Of a DNA stretch of 64,000 nucleotides, positions 42,653 through 51,391 are shown piece by piece. Within the stretch, counting starts at the first letter, position 1. The number at the start of each line of letters is the position of its first letter. Position numbers and translations under genes: made by a program. The notes under the pieces are model-generated. The model saw nothing but the letters and a program-made list of their open reading frames with translations, was not told the DNA's origin and did no database searches. Source of the stretch: Caproicibacter sp047777415 (lineage in GTDB: Bacteria > Bacillota > Clostridia > Oscillospirales > Acutalibacteraceae). The DNA is taken from NCBI GenBank assembly GCA_047777415.1, contig JBKEEO010000001.1, forward strand, positions 1,178,001-1,242,000, given 5' to 3'.

Positions 42653-44013
42653 AAACTCTGATTACAGGCGGCACGCTGATTGACCCGCTGAGCCATGTGC
42701 ATGCGAAACTAAATTTGCTCCTAGACGGTGGAAAGATTGCCGGCTGTACCGAAGAAATGCCGGATGCCGACCGTGTCATACATGCCGATGGAAAAATTGT
42801 TTCTCCCGGATTTATCGATATCCATATGCATGAAGGAGTGAGAAATGCGGACGGCACACTGGATGAAAGTATTTTCTGTTCGCTGTTGCGGATGGGGGTG
42901 ACTTCCGCTCTGGGCGGCAACTGCGGTAACAATACCGTCTATTCTCCTGCTGAATATTTGCGCATGGTGGATGACATGGGGATTCCGTTAAATCTTGGTC
43001 TGTTTGTCGGTCATACCGATGCACGTGTGCGTGCGGGCGGGGCAGACAAATATGCACCGATTGATGATGCTACCCAGAAGAAAATGCTTGCAAATCTGGA
43101 AAGCGAATTGGACGCGGGCTGTGTCGGTGTATCGTTCGGCCTGAAATATACGCCGGGAACCACGCAGGAAGAATTTTGGAAGGTCTGCTCTCTTTGCCGG
43201 CAAAAAGGGAAACCAATTTCAGTACATATCCGTGAAGATGCCGTAGGTGCGGTTGACGCTGTTCGAGAAGTTGCCGAAGCTGCCAAGCGGTTCGGTATTC
43301 AGGCAGAAATTTCACACATTGGCAGCATGGCGGGTTTCGGACAGATGAAAGAAACGCTGAGCCTTGTGGATCAATACGTTTTAAATGGCGCCAATATCGG
43401 TCTGGATTGCTACCCTTATGACGCATTCAGTACGGAAATCGGCGAAACCACTTATGACGATGGCTGGCTGGAACGCTATGATACGGATTACGCGAGCATT
43501 GAGTTGTGTGACGGAGAGTGGAAAAGCATGCGCTGTACAGAAGAAATGTTCCGCTCCTTAAGAAAAAATGCCCCCGAAACTATTACGGTTTGCCACGTGA
43601 TGAAATCGGAGGAAGTGGAGATGGCACTTCTTCACCCCAATACCGTACTGGTGACGGATGGCTTTGTGCACAACGGGCAAGGTCATCCTCGTGCAGCTGG
43701 AACCTTTCCGCGTTTTCTCAAAGAGTATGTCCGTACAGGAAAAATCAGCATGGACGAGGCAATTGCCAAAATGTCTTCTGTTCCGGCACAGCGATTCGGA
43801 CTGGAAAGCAAGGGAAGACTGTGTGCGGGCGCAGACGCGGATATCGTCATTTTTAACCCAAATGAAGTTGCGGATATGGCAACATACGGTGACCCTGCAA
43901 CGCCACCGGTCGGAATTGACTATGTGATTGTCGCAGGTGAAGTCGCCGTACAAAATAATGATATTATCAACGGTCGGCTTGGCCGCTCGCTGCGTTTTTT
44001 CGGTAATCCGTAA
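42649..44013 (+). CDS. N-acyl-D-amino acid deacylase / D-aminoacylase-like amidohydrolase
   Basis: This 454-residue metal-dependent amidohydrolase has the N-terminal metal motif FIDIHMHEG (about 57-65), metal or active-site residues in VSFGLKYTPG, HIREDA and ISHIGSMAGFG, and the closing amidohydrolase domain GADADIVIFNPNEV. It resembles D-aminoacylases and N-acyl-D-glutamate deacylases that free D-amino acids from acylated or dipeptide forms. The start is GTG at 42649, overlapping the previous stop by four bases. In this operon it could release D-Glu or D-Ala from muropeptide fragments. Confidence 0.88.
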   Translation: MKTLITGGTLIDPLSHVHAKLNLLLDGGKIAGCTEEMPDADRVIHADGKIVSPGFIDIHMHEGVRNADGTLDESIFCSLLRMGVTSALGGNCGNNTVYSPAEYLRMVDDMGIPLNLGLFVGHTDARVRAGGADKYAPIDDATQKKMLANLESELDAGCVGVSFGLKYTPGTTQEEFWKVCSLCRQKGKPISVHIREDAVGAVDAVREVAEAAKRFGIQAEISHIGSMAGFGQMKETLSLVDQYVLNGANIGLDCYPYDAFSTEIGETTYDDGWLERYDTDYASIELCDGEWKSMRCTEEMFRSLRKNAPETITVCHVMKSEEVEMALLHPNTVLVTDGFVHNGQGHPRAAGTFPRFLKEYVRTGKISMDEAIAKMSSVPAQRFGLESKGRLCAGADADIVIFNPNEVADMATYGDPATPPVGIDYVIVAGEVAVQNNDIINGRLGRSLRFFGNP

Positions 44014-44097
44014 ATGGGAAATCCGTTCACAGATTTTCATTCTAAGGAATCGGGAATACGGAGTGCGAAGTACAGAAAGGCGGAAGGTGGGTACAAC

Positions 44098-45024
44098 TTG
44101 AAATACTTTGACCTGCATTGCGATACAATAACAAAATGCTATGAGAACCATTTGAGTTTAAAGGCTAACGAACTGAATGTCAGCCTTGAAAAAGGACTTA
44201 AATATGAAAACTGGGCACAGATTTTCGCAATTTGGCTGAAAGATGAACAGCGGGGAGAGGAAGCGTTTCGCTATTTTAGCGACGTTGCAAAATTTTTTGA
44301 AGAAGAAATGGCGAAAAACGCCGAAACTGTCACGTTCTGCCGTACATCTGATGAAATTAAACAAGCGGCAAAGGAATCGAAAGAAATTGCGCTGCTTTCC
44401 ATCGAGGGTGCAGCTGCTCTGGCCGGCAAGATGGAACATCTTTACGATGCATGGAGCGCCGGTGTTCGTCTGATAACCCTAACATGGAACGGCAGGTGCG
44501 AAACAGGCGACGGCTGCAAGGTTCAAGACGCAAGGGGGCTTACTCCCTTCGGACTTGACCTTGTTCGCGAGATGAATAGGATCAATGTCATAGTCGATGT
44601 GTCCCACCTGTCTGAGCCGGGATTTTGGGATGTTGCACGTCATGCTCAGAAGCCGTTTATCGCCACGCATTCCGATTCCCGCGCCGTTTGCGATTGCGAA
44701 CGCAATCTTAGCGATGACCAGTTTCGCGAAATCGTTCAAGTTGGCGGGCTTGTGGGAATCAATTTTTTTGAAAAATTTTTGTCGCAGGAACATGCGACGA
44801 TAGAGGATATTTTCAGGCATATTGACCATTTTTTGAACCTCGGCGGAGAAAAAGTGGTTGCTATGGGTTCGGATTTTGACGGTTGCAAACTTGTGGATGG
44901 CCTCCGGGGCCTTGAGGATGTGGACAGTTTGTATGACGCAATATGCGGGGAATTCGGCGAAGAGATTGCCGATTCGATTTTTTACGAAAACGCATACCGA
45001 TTTTTTACAGAAAATCTTAACTGA
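44098..45024 (+). CDS. Membrane-dipeptidase family (M19) dipeptidase
   Basis: This zinc dipeptidase of about 308 residues belongs to a family (renal dipeptidase, PepD-like) that tolerates a D-residue at the C-terminal position, fitting cell-wall dipeptides. Metal ligands are visible as FDLHCDT (His and Asp), the Glu of LSIEGA, the His of ATHSDSRAVC and the Asp of GSDFDG. The TTG at 44098 is chosen because GGAAGGTGG lies eight bases upstream and the protein begins at the conserved motif. An ATG at 44014, directly after the previous stop, would add 28 unconserved residues. No signal peptide is present. Confidence 0.9.
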   Translation: MKYFDLHCDTITKCYENHLSLKANELNVSLEKGLKYENWAQIFAIWLKDEQRGEEAFRYFSDVAKFFEEEMAKNAETVTFCRTSDEIKQAAKESKEIALLSIEGAAALAGKMEHLYDAWSAGVRLITLTWNGRCETGDGCKVQDARGLTPFGLDLVREMNRINVIVDVSHLSEPGFWDVARHAQKPFIATHSDSRAVCDCERNLSDDQFREIVQVGGLVGINFFEKFLSQEHATIEDIFRHIDHFLNLGGEKVVAMGSDFDGCKLVDGLRGLEDVDSLYDAICGEFGEEIADSIFYENAYRFFTENLN

Positions 45025-45082
45025 ATCAGTTTCTCATTCCGTCTAAGGAAACTTCTGCAATTTATCACATGGGGGTATTGAT

Positions 45083-46054
45083 ATGTTTGTTCCAAAACCG
45101 CCGAAACCAGGCGCAAAAGTTGCATTGGTTGCCCCTTCCGGACCGGTTTCGGCAGAAAAACTTCCCCTAGCTGTGGCATCCGTCGAAAAAATGGGCTTTC
45201 AACCGGTCATTTTTGAGAGTTGTCGTGCCGTCCACGGGTACTTTGCCGGAAACGACAGACTGCGCGCGGACGATATCAACAGAGCTTTTGCAGACCCTTC
45301 CATTGAGGGCGTTCTGTGTATTCGTGGGGGATACGGTGCGCAGCGCTTGATGAATCTCATTGATTTTGGACTGATTGCGGCGAATCCAAAATTTTTCTGT
45401 GGTTACAGCGATATTACCGCCCTGCATATCATCATCAATCAGCGCTGTGGGTTTGTCACATTCCACACACCGATGGCATCGACCGAATTTTATCAGGAAG
45501 TGGACGAATTTACGGCAAATTCCTACCGCAATGTTCTTGACGGAAGATTTTACGGAGAATTGAAAAAACCAGAGGGTATGCCCCTGAAAGCACTTATACG
45601 CGGCAGGGCTCGGGGAATTTTAACCGGGGGAAATCTTTCATTGGTGGCATCGTCCATCGGGACGCCGTATGAGATTGATACCAAAGGAAAGATTTTATTC
45701 CTTGAGGATGTTGACGAAGAACCGTACCGAATTGACCGAATGCTGACTCAGCTGAAAAATGCCGGTAAATTTCGTGATTGCGCCGGTGTGCTGCTCGGGT
45801 ACTGGACAAACTGCACGGCGGAGAATCCTACTCGCTCTCTGACACTCTCGCAGGTGTTTGAGGAACTCCTTGTTCCGGAGGGCAAACCGATTCTTACTAA
45901 CCTTGCATGCGGACACAGTTTGCCGAGCCTTTCCCTTCCTCTTGGTGCGGAAGTAGAGATGGATGCCTTTACGGAACATATTACAGTTTTTGCGGGTTCA
46001 TCTTGTTGCAAATATGCTGATACAGCAAGTTGTTATAGCATAAAGGTTCCATGA
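45083..46054 (+). CDS. LD-carboxypeptidase (peptidase S66, LdcA/YkfA-like)
   Basis: This is a cytoplasmic serine peptidase of 323 residues that removes D-Ala from the tetrapeptide L-Ala-D-Glu-mDAP-D-Ala during wall recycling. The nucleophile Ser109 is in FCGYSDITAL, the catalytic Glu in FLEDVDEEPYRIDRML, and the His in ACGHSLPSLSLPLG. The length and order match LdcA. MccF-type relatives that cleave microcin C share the fold but have a different loop. It is the last gene of the operon, followed by a strong hairpin. The ATG follows ATGGGGGTATTGAT. Confidence 0.93.
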   Translation: MFVPKPPKPGAKVALVAPSGPVSAEKLPLAVASVEKMGFQPVIFESCRAVHGYFAGNDRLRADDINRAFADPSIEGVLCIRGGYGAQRLMNLIDFGLIAANPKFFCGYSDITALHIIINQRCGFVTFHTPMASTEFYQEVDEFTANSYRNVLDGRFYGELKKPEGMPLKALIRGRARGILTGGNLSLVASSIGTPYEIDTKGKILFLEDVDEEPYRIDRMLTQLKNAGKFRDCAGVLLGYWTNCTAENPTRSLTLSQVFEELLVPEGKPILTNLACGHSLPSLSLPLGAEVEMDAFTEHITVFAGSSCCKYADTASCYSIKVP

Positions 46055-46117
46055 ACTGTTAGTGTAAATGGTATAAAATTCGGGAAAAAATTATATAATT
46101 GAAATTATTATCTGACG

Positions 46118-46140
46118 AACCCCCTGCACAGCAGGGGGTT
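46118..46140. terminator. Bidirectional terminator after the muropeptide operon
   Basis: A perfect 10-bp stem AACCCCCTGC/GCAGGGGGTT with loop ACA separates the operon from the convergent XRE regulator gene. T-runs are poor on both sides. Confidence 0.65.
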
Positions 46141-46168
46141 ACTATATTGTGGTCAAAAGGGCTTCTTT

Positions 46169-46579
46169 TTAATGTTCCGCATCTTTTTTTGAAAACTGAG
46201 GAATTGCCAAGCAAGTCAGACCAATTCCCAGCATTGCGATTGAAGGCTTTATTTCAATTTGATTCATAAAGGACAAAGCGGTAACAGCAACTCCCATTGC
46301 TAGGGCAACGCTTTTAAAAGCGATATTTGCAATTTCATTTATCTTGTTAGAAGTCGAATGGTCTTTCGATTCAGTCTTTACCTGCATCAGATCATCGACA
46401 GAAACGTTGAGGATTTGCGCTAATTTTGGTATGGAACTGATATCAGGGCAGGATATATCTCTTTCCCATTTGGATACAGCTTTATCTGTAACACCCATCT
46501 TTTCGGCAAGTTCGAGTTGTGTCATGCCTTTTTCTTTCCGTAAGGTGGCAATCATATTTCCAAGAGTATGTTTTTTCAT
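46169..46579 (-). CDS. XRE-family transcriptional regulator with C-terminal hydrophobic segment
   Basis: This 136-residue regulator has a Cro/CI-type helix-turn-helix at residues 8-62 (MIATLRKEKGMTQLELAEKMG, VTDKAVSKWERD). The middle is polar, and residues 85-125 contain two hydrophobic stretches (FKSVALAMGVAVTALSF and PSIAMLGIGLTCLAI), suggesting membrane attachment. Such membrane-linked XRE proteins are common in clostridia, but their signals are unknown. Its promoter overlaps an inverted repeat, suggesting autoregulation. It has no cotranscribed partner. Confidence 0.9.
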   Translation of the reverse strand: MKKHTLGNMIATLRKEKGMTQLELAEKMGVTDKAVSKWERDISCPDISSIPKLAQILNVSVDDLMQVKTESKDHSTSNKINEIANIAFKSVALAMGVAVTALSFMNQIEIKPSIAMLGIGLTCLAIPQFSKKDAEH

Positions 46580-46627
46580 AGATGCTTCCCTTCTTCATTT
46601 TGATAATTTTATATTAACATTACCTCC

Positions 46628-46663
46628 ATTATATACTCAACCGACCAACAGTTAAATTTGGTC
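46628..46663 (-). promoter_or_regulatory. Promoter and operator of the XRE regulator
   Basis: On the minus strand TTAACT (46650-46655) and TATAAT (46628-46633) are 16 bases apart. The inverted repeat GACCAA-N9-TTGGTC (46643-46663) covers the -35 box, a likely site for the regulator itself. Confidence 0.62.
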
Positions 46664-46679
46664 TACCTATGGTTTATTT

Positions 46680-46922
46680 CCGTATTTCAACTAAGTTTGA
46701 CGTTGAAATTAAGATTTTTATTTCCGTCCTTTTATTTAGCTTAGCGACTTATCCCCGTTGACTGATATCTGATTGATTCAATTCCCTGACATCTCATTCC
46801 GCTCATTCCAACTGCATATTTTCGCCCGTATCTTATTTTGTTATCATTTCTACCAAATTAATTTAACCTAATGCATCATAGAATATGGTAAACTTCGCAA
46901 CCATTTTCTCTGTAATAATACC
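46680..46922. other. AT-rich spacer without gene
   Basis: Between the XRE promoter and the ISL3 remnant I see no convincing open frame, hairpin or promoter. It may be decayed flanking DNA of the insertion. Confidence 0.4.
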
Positions 46923-47628
46923 GGCTCTGTGTCAATAGTTGGGTAACCCGTGGAGCGGCGTTAATCTGCTCCTTTTTTCGTTGAAACACGGAACATGTAA
47001 AGAATACGATTGCGCAAGCGACGGGAATTACCATAACCGTAAGCATCGCGTTTGATAACATTAATCTTGTTGCTAACTCCTTCGGTAAAACCATTGGTGT
47101 AAGGGCAATCGAATGAATTTAAAATACCTTTTGACCAGAGTGCACCATACTTGTATTGCCTTTGAACTCATCAATTGATACAACTTCTGGTAATTGCTGC
47201 GGCTTTCCATGGTTGATACAATCGAAAAGTCGAATGATAGTTAAAACAGATAGATTTACTTCACGTGCTACACTGGTAAAAGAACGTATGTCGGAAAGCT
47301 TTGAAATGATATACACAGCTAAACGGCTTGTCATGCGGTGATAGCTCGGCAGAAACGAATCATTTTCAAAGAAACGCTTTTCACAGAAAGGGCAGCGATA
47401 CCGGCGCTTTCGGAAAAGTGGAGAGGTATATTTGCCAAAAGCAGGAATGTCTTTTATCGTTTGACAACGGTAATCATGGACGTAGCTGGTTTGATGTCCA
47501 CAGCAAGGGCAAACATGCGTTTTTTTGGTAACTCAATGAAAATTTCCGTTTTTTGGATAATTGCCTCATGTTTTTTACGAATCCCCTTTTAATCCAAGCA
47601 GTTTTTCGATAGAATGAGAACAGAGCAT
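46923..47628 (-). pseudogene. Decayed ISL3-family transposase with internal deletion
   Basis: On the minus strand a start at 47628 reads MLCSHSIEKLLGLKGDS and then shifts frame by one. It continues with an ISL3 zinc finger (VCPCCGHQTSYVHDY and RYRCPFCEKRFF), the helix-turn-helix region and the first catalytic motif VVSIDEFKGNT near 47155. Most of the DDE domain is then missing, and the sequence resumes with the conserved C-terminal part (YTNGFTEGVSNKINVIKR, near 47100-47040), ending at 46971. A GGCTCTGTGTCAATAGTTGG end sequence at 46923 resembles ISL3 terminal repeats; its partner on the other side was not found. The element cannot move by itself. Confidence 0.88.
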
Positions 47629-47670
47629 ATCGATGACCTCCGATTTAAAGGTTTTTCATCGATATGCTCT
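47622..47670 (+). terminator. Perfect 15-bp inverted repeat at the ISL3 remnant
   Basis: AGAGCATATCGATGA (47622-47636) and TCATCGATATGCTCT (47656-47670) form a strong hairpin followed by TTTTTACTCTTTTTT on the plus strand. It sits at the start of the old transposase gene and may stop read-through into or out of the element, or mask its start codon. Confidence 0.7.
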
Positions 47671-47830
47671 TTTTTACTCTTTTTTCGAAAGCCCTATTCG
47701 TTGCACCCAAACATTTATTATAGAGCCTTCACTATTTTTTTAGATGAAACACTCATGTATTAAAGCTCGATATCTGGATTTTCATTTTATGTACCAAACA
47801 ATTCACTTTGTTTTGTGTGAATTCCACCAA

Positions 47831-47859
47831 TTGACATATAAATTTGCATATGATATAGT
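47831..47859 (+). promoter_or_regulatory. Promoter of the IclR-type regulator and possibly the sugar-acid cluster
   Basis: TTGACA (47831-47836) and TATAGT (47854-47859) are separated by 17 bases. Confidence 0.8.
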
Positions 47860-47892
47860 TATTCCAACAAAAAATTTATATTTAGAACATGT

Positions 47893-47908
47893 ATTTCATA
47901 TATGAAAT
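47893..47908. promoter_or_regulatory. 16-bp palindromic operator before the IclR-type gene
   Basis: ATTTCATATATGAAAT is a perfect palindrome about 30 bases downstream of the expected transcription start. It covers an alternative ATG at 47902, which argues for the later start at 47920. IclR-family regulators commonly bind such palindromes at their own promoters. Confidence 0.6.
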
Positions 47909-47919
47909 GTGGTGTTGAG

Positions 47920-48705
47920 ATGATTTCCGAACAAGAAAAAGAATTCCAAAAAAGGCTTTCCTCGTACAGTTCGCTTAAAGCTTTGCAAATACTATTTGCG
48001 CTGTCGTCCTGTGGCGACTACGTAGGCATACATACACTTGCCGAAATTACCGGTTTGAACGCAAGCACATTACACAGAATTCTTCAGGAGCTAGCTGAGT
48101 GTGGTTTTGTCGAAAAGGACGAACAGCAGAAAAAATATAGCATTGGCTTTGAAACGATGATTTTAGCGGACTATCTGAAAAACTCCAATTTTCTGTTGGA
48201 AGCATGCGCAGAAGAAATGAACCGCCTAAACGAACTTACAAAGGAAACCATCAATTTGATTGTTTTGGATGGGTATCAGGGAACCTATATTGGAAAGCGC
48301 GAAGCTATAAACCAAATTACCATGCGCTCAAAAATCGGGTGGAGAATTCCCCTTTACTGCACAGGCGGCGGGAAACTGTTGTTAGCGTTTCAAAGCGAAA
48401 AATGGTTGGAGGATTATTTAAATGCAACCCCCTTGTACAAATATACCGAAAATACCATTGTTGACAAAGATTGTTTGAAGAGGGAGCTCCAACAAATTCG
48501 TCGTCAAAATTATTCCATAGACAATCGAGAGCATCACCCGGATGTTGTTTGCATTGCGGCCCCAATTTTTTCTAGAAATCATACTATTCTTGCAGCAATT
48601 AGTGTTGCAGCACCTACCTATCGTTTTTCTCTGGAAAAAGCATTGTCATACAAAGATGATGTAATTGCAGCAGGCAAGGCTATCACAGAACTGATTTCAA
48701 AATAA
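47920..48705 (+). CDS. IclR-family transcriptional regulator
   Basis: This 261-residue regulator has an N-terminal winged helix-turn-helix (about 12-75, with LAEITGLNASTLHRILQELAECGFV) and a C-terminal effector-binding domain (about 85-255). The conserved end block APIFSRNHTILAAISVAAP is clear. IclR proteins often control breakdown of sugar acids and aromatic acids, which fits the enzymes directly downstream, such as an IlvD/Edd dehydratase and KDG-type aldolase. An ATG at 47902 is possible but lies in the palindrome. The effector is unknown; 2-keto-3-deoxygluconate is a known ligand of the KdgR branch. Confidence 0.92.
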   Translation: MISEQEKEFQKRLSSYSSLKALQILFALSSCGDYVGIHTLAEITGLNASTLHRILQELAECGFVEKDEQQKKYSIGFETMILADYLKNSNFLLEACAEEMNRLNELTKETINLIVLDGYQGTYIGKREAINQITMRSKIGWRIPLYCTGGGKLLLAFQSEKWLEDYLNATPLYKYTENTIVDKDCLKRELQQIRRQNYSIDNREHHPDVVCIAAPIFSRNHTILAAISVAAPTYRFSLEKALSYKDDVIAAGKAITELISK

Positions 48706-48752
48706 TAAGCCGAAATAGAAATTCTAAATATTATGGAGGGAAGCGTTAAATT

Positions 48753-50432
48753 ATGAATTTGGATTACAAAGACCCTAAATATCGCAGTGCGCATGTGGTA
48801 AACGGACTTAGTATGGCGGGACCCCGTGCACATCTCCGCGGGATGGGTTTGCTCAACGAGGACTTGGCAAAGCCGTTCATCGGAATTATCAATTCACATA
48901 ATGAAATGCATCCGGGTCACGTACATCTCAATCGTATCAGCGAGTTTGTGAAAGCGGGTGTCCTTTCCGGCGGCGGTGTACCGTTTGAAGTAAACACAAT
49001 ATCTATCTGTGACGGATTCACAGAGGGGCATGTTGGAATGTGCAGTGTTCTTCCAAGCAGGGAAGTCATTGCTGATTCTATCGAGGTTTATGCAAATGCC
49101 CATCAACTTGACGGACTGGTGTTGATTGGCGGCTGCGACAAGATTGTTCCGGCAATGCTGATGGCGGCTCTCCGTCTTAATATCCCTGCAATTGTTGTAA
49201 CGGGTGGGCCGATGCTTCCCGCAGTATATAAGGGTAAAAGCTATGCTACTTATGAACTGAAGGAAATGGCCGGGAAGCTGGTTCGCGGAGAGATGTCCAA
49301 AGAAGAATACGAGTACATGGAAGGGCTGATGTCACCGGTTCCCGGCTCTTGTGCGATGATGGGAACGGCAAACAGTATGTCAATTGTAGCAGAAGCGCTT
49401 GGACTTACTCTGCCGGGCTGCGCGTGCGCGCATGCGGTAACGGGCAAAAAAAATCGGATTGCGAAACAAAGCGGCCGAGAAATTGTCCGACTGGTTGAAG
49501 ATAATATTCGTCCACGGGATATTGTTACACAGAAAATGCTGAATCTTGCCGTAACAGTTGCTATGAGCGTTGGAGCATCCACAAACCTTTGCCTGCATAT
49601 GCCGGCCATTGCACGGGAAGCGCACTTACATATGTCACTTGAGGATATTGAACGGATATCTTCTACAACTCCGTACCTTGCGAAGATAAAACCGGCAGGC
49701 AGCCACACAATGCTGGATTTGGAACATGCAGGAGGTGTTGGAGGTGTCCTAAGAGAGTTGGAGCCTCTGGTCGATCTGGACCAGATGACCGTAAACGGAA
49801 AAACGCACCGTGAAAATATATCACAGGTGATGGAACGCGATAACAGCATTATTCGTACACTTGAGAATCCGTATAATCCACAGAGTTCAATTGCCGTGCT
49901 TCACGGAAACCTTGCCCCGGGTGGCTGTGTTGTTAAACAAACTGCCGTTAGCCCAAAGATGCGCAAGCACAGCGGTCCGGCCCGATGCTTTGAATCAGAG
50001 GAAGAAGCTGTAGAGGCGGTGTATAACCAAAAAATAAAGCCTGGTGACGTTATTGTAATTCGGAATGAAGGGCCTCAGGGCGGACCCGGAATGAGAGAAA
50101 TGCTGACAACTACAGCCGCATTAGTTGGTATGGGCTATTCGGAATCGGTTGCTCTTGTGACGGACGGGCGCTTCTCCGGCGCGACACAAGGACCGTGCAT
50201 CGGTCACGTATCACCGGAAGCCTCACGCGGCGGGCCGATTGCAGCTGTTCGTGACGGTGATATTATCGAAATTGATATCGATGCCCGAACAATCAATATA
50301 AAATTGAGCAAGGAAGAGCTTGCTGACAGGCTGGCGCAGCTCCCGCCTTTTACACCGAAAGTTATGGAAGGGTATCTTGCACGGTATTCCCGCGAGGTTT
50401 CCTCCGCCAATGAAGGAGCAATTCTAAAATAA
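48753..50432 (+). CDS. IlvD/Edd-family dehydratase, probably sugar-acid dehydratase
   Basis: This 559-residue iron-sulfur dehydratase removes water from a 2,3-dihydroxy acid to give a 2-keto-3-deoxy acid. Fe-S cysteines are seen at Cys128 (GGCDKIVPA) and Cys200 (PGSCAMMGTANSM), with a third likely in the SICDGFTEGHVGM segment near 90. The Mg-binding and substrate loops EGPQGGPGMREM and TDGRFSG match the family. The gene context (KDG-type aldolase, mannonate dehydratase, tricarboxylate-type transporter) favours an aldonate such as gluconate, galactonate or xylonate over branched-chain amino acid synthesis. The ATG follows ATGGAGGGAAG. Confidence 0.9.
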   Translation: MNLDYKDPKYRSAHVVNGLSMAGPRAHLRGMGLLNEDLAKPFIGIINSHNEMHPGHVHLNRISEFVKAGVLSGGGVPFEVNTISICDGFTEGHVGMCSVLPSREVIADSIEVYANAHQLDGLVLIGGCDKIVPAMLMAALRLNIPAIVVTGGPMLPAVYKGKSYATYELKEMAGKLVRGEMSKEEYEYMEGLMSPVPGSCAMMGTANSMSIVAEALGLTLPGCACAHAVTGKKNRIAKQSGREIVRLVEDNIRPRDIVTQKMLNLAVTVAMSVGASTNLCLHMPAIAREAHLHMSLEDIERISSTTPYLAKIKPAGSHTMLDLEHAGGVGGVLRELEPLVDLDQMTVNGKTHRENISQVMERDNSIIRTLENPYNPQSSIAVLHGNLAPGGCVVKQTAVSPKMRKHSGPARCFESEEEAVEAVYNQKIKPGDVIVIRNEGPQGGPGMREMLTTTAALVGMGYSESVALVTDGRFSGATQGPCIGHVSPEASRGGPIAAVRDGDIIEIDIDARTINIKLSKEELADRLAQLPPFTPKVMEGYLARYSREVSSANEGAILK

Positions 50433-50467
50433 TTTCGTAATATCTAAAACTATGAGGAGGAAATAGA

Positions 50468-51367
50468 TTGTCAAAAAATACCACAATGAGGGGAATTACC
50501 GCACCTGTTTTAACACCGTTTCACAAAGACGGTACCGTAAATTACGATGAATATAAAAAAATAATCCGCTATATTACGGAAAACGGAGTTCATGGCATTT
50601 TTATCTGCGGAACGACAGGAGAATTTGTTAACCTTACAATTCAGGAAAGAAAACAGCTGTTATCTGCTGCCGTTCAGAGTGCCAAGCCCGGAACCAATAT
50701 TTTATTCAATGCTACGGCAATGAATATATGGGACACTAAGGAACTGATCAACTGGGCAACAGAATGCGGAGTTAGCGCCGTTTCTTTTACGGCTCCCTAT
50801 TATCATAGATACGATGAGAAATCACTGATTTCTTATTTTCAGAAAACCGCTCAACTCGCAGGGGACAAAGCAGTCTATCTATACAATATGGTTAGCATGA
50901 CGAACAATCCGATTACTCCGTCTGTGCTGAAAGCCGTTGTGGAAAGCTGCCCAAACGTATGCGGGATTAAGGACAGCAGCATGGACTTTATGGTCTTGCT
51001 CAATTATCAGTGCGCAGTTGAAAAAAATGATTTCGAGATCATTACTGGAAATGATGCACAGGTTCTGACTGCGCTTCAAGCGGACGCGGCCGGCGGCGTT
51101 ATTGCTGCAGCAAGCGTATTCCCTGCGCTATGTGCCGAAATCTGGGACAAGTTTCAAAACGGGGATTTACAAGGAGCACGTCGGGCGCAGACAACAGTTT
51201 TGAAGCTGAGAGAGCTTTTTCGGTCTGTTATGCCGGTGATGGCCCATAAAAAAGCCTTGGAATTACAGGGATTTAACATGGGACCTGCTCGGTTTCCATT
51301 CCGGAATCTTACCCAAGAGGAAAGCAAAAAAGTTGAATTTACGCTGCACAGTTTGGGCCTTCTTTAA
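50468..51367 (+). CDS. DapA-family aldolase, probably 2-keto-3-deoxy-sugar-acid aldolase
   Basis: This is a Schiff-base aldolase of 299 residues in the DHDPS/NAL/KDG-aldolase family. The Schiff-base Lys168 is in CGIKDSS, the catalytic Tyr139 in YLYNMVS, and the GTTGEF carboxylate loop is near 44-49. The neighbours suggest cleavage of 2-keto-3-deoxy-gluconate or a similar acid into pyruvate and an aldehyde. The family cannot be split by motif alone, so dihydrodipicolinate synthase or 5-dehydro-4-deoxyglucarate dehydratase remain possible. The start is TTG with GGAGGAAATAGA before it; an ATG 18 bases later is a second choice. Confidence 0.9.
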   Translation: MSKNTTMRGITAPVLTPFHKDGTVNYDEYKKIIRYITENGVHGIFICGTTGEFVNLTIQERKQLLSAAVQSAKPGTNILFNATAMNIWDTKELINWATECGVSAVSFTAPYYHRYDEKSLISYFQKTAQLAGDKAVYLYNMVSMTNNPITPSVLKAVVESCPNVCGIKDSSMDFMVLLNYQCAVEKNDFEIITGNDAQVLTALQADAAGGVIAAASVFPALCAEIWDKFQNGDLQGARRAQTTVLKLRELFRSVMPVMAHKKALELQGFNMGPARFPFRNLTQEESKKVEFTLHSLGLL

Positions 51368-51391
51368 GGTACACTGGCTGAGAAAGGTGAA

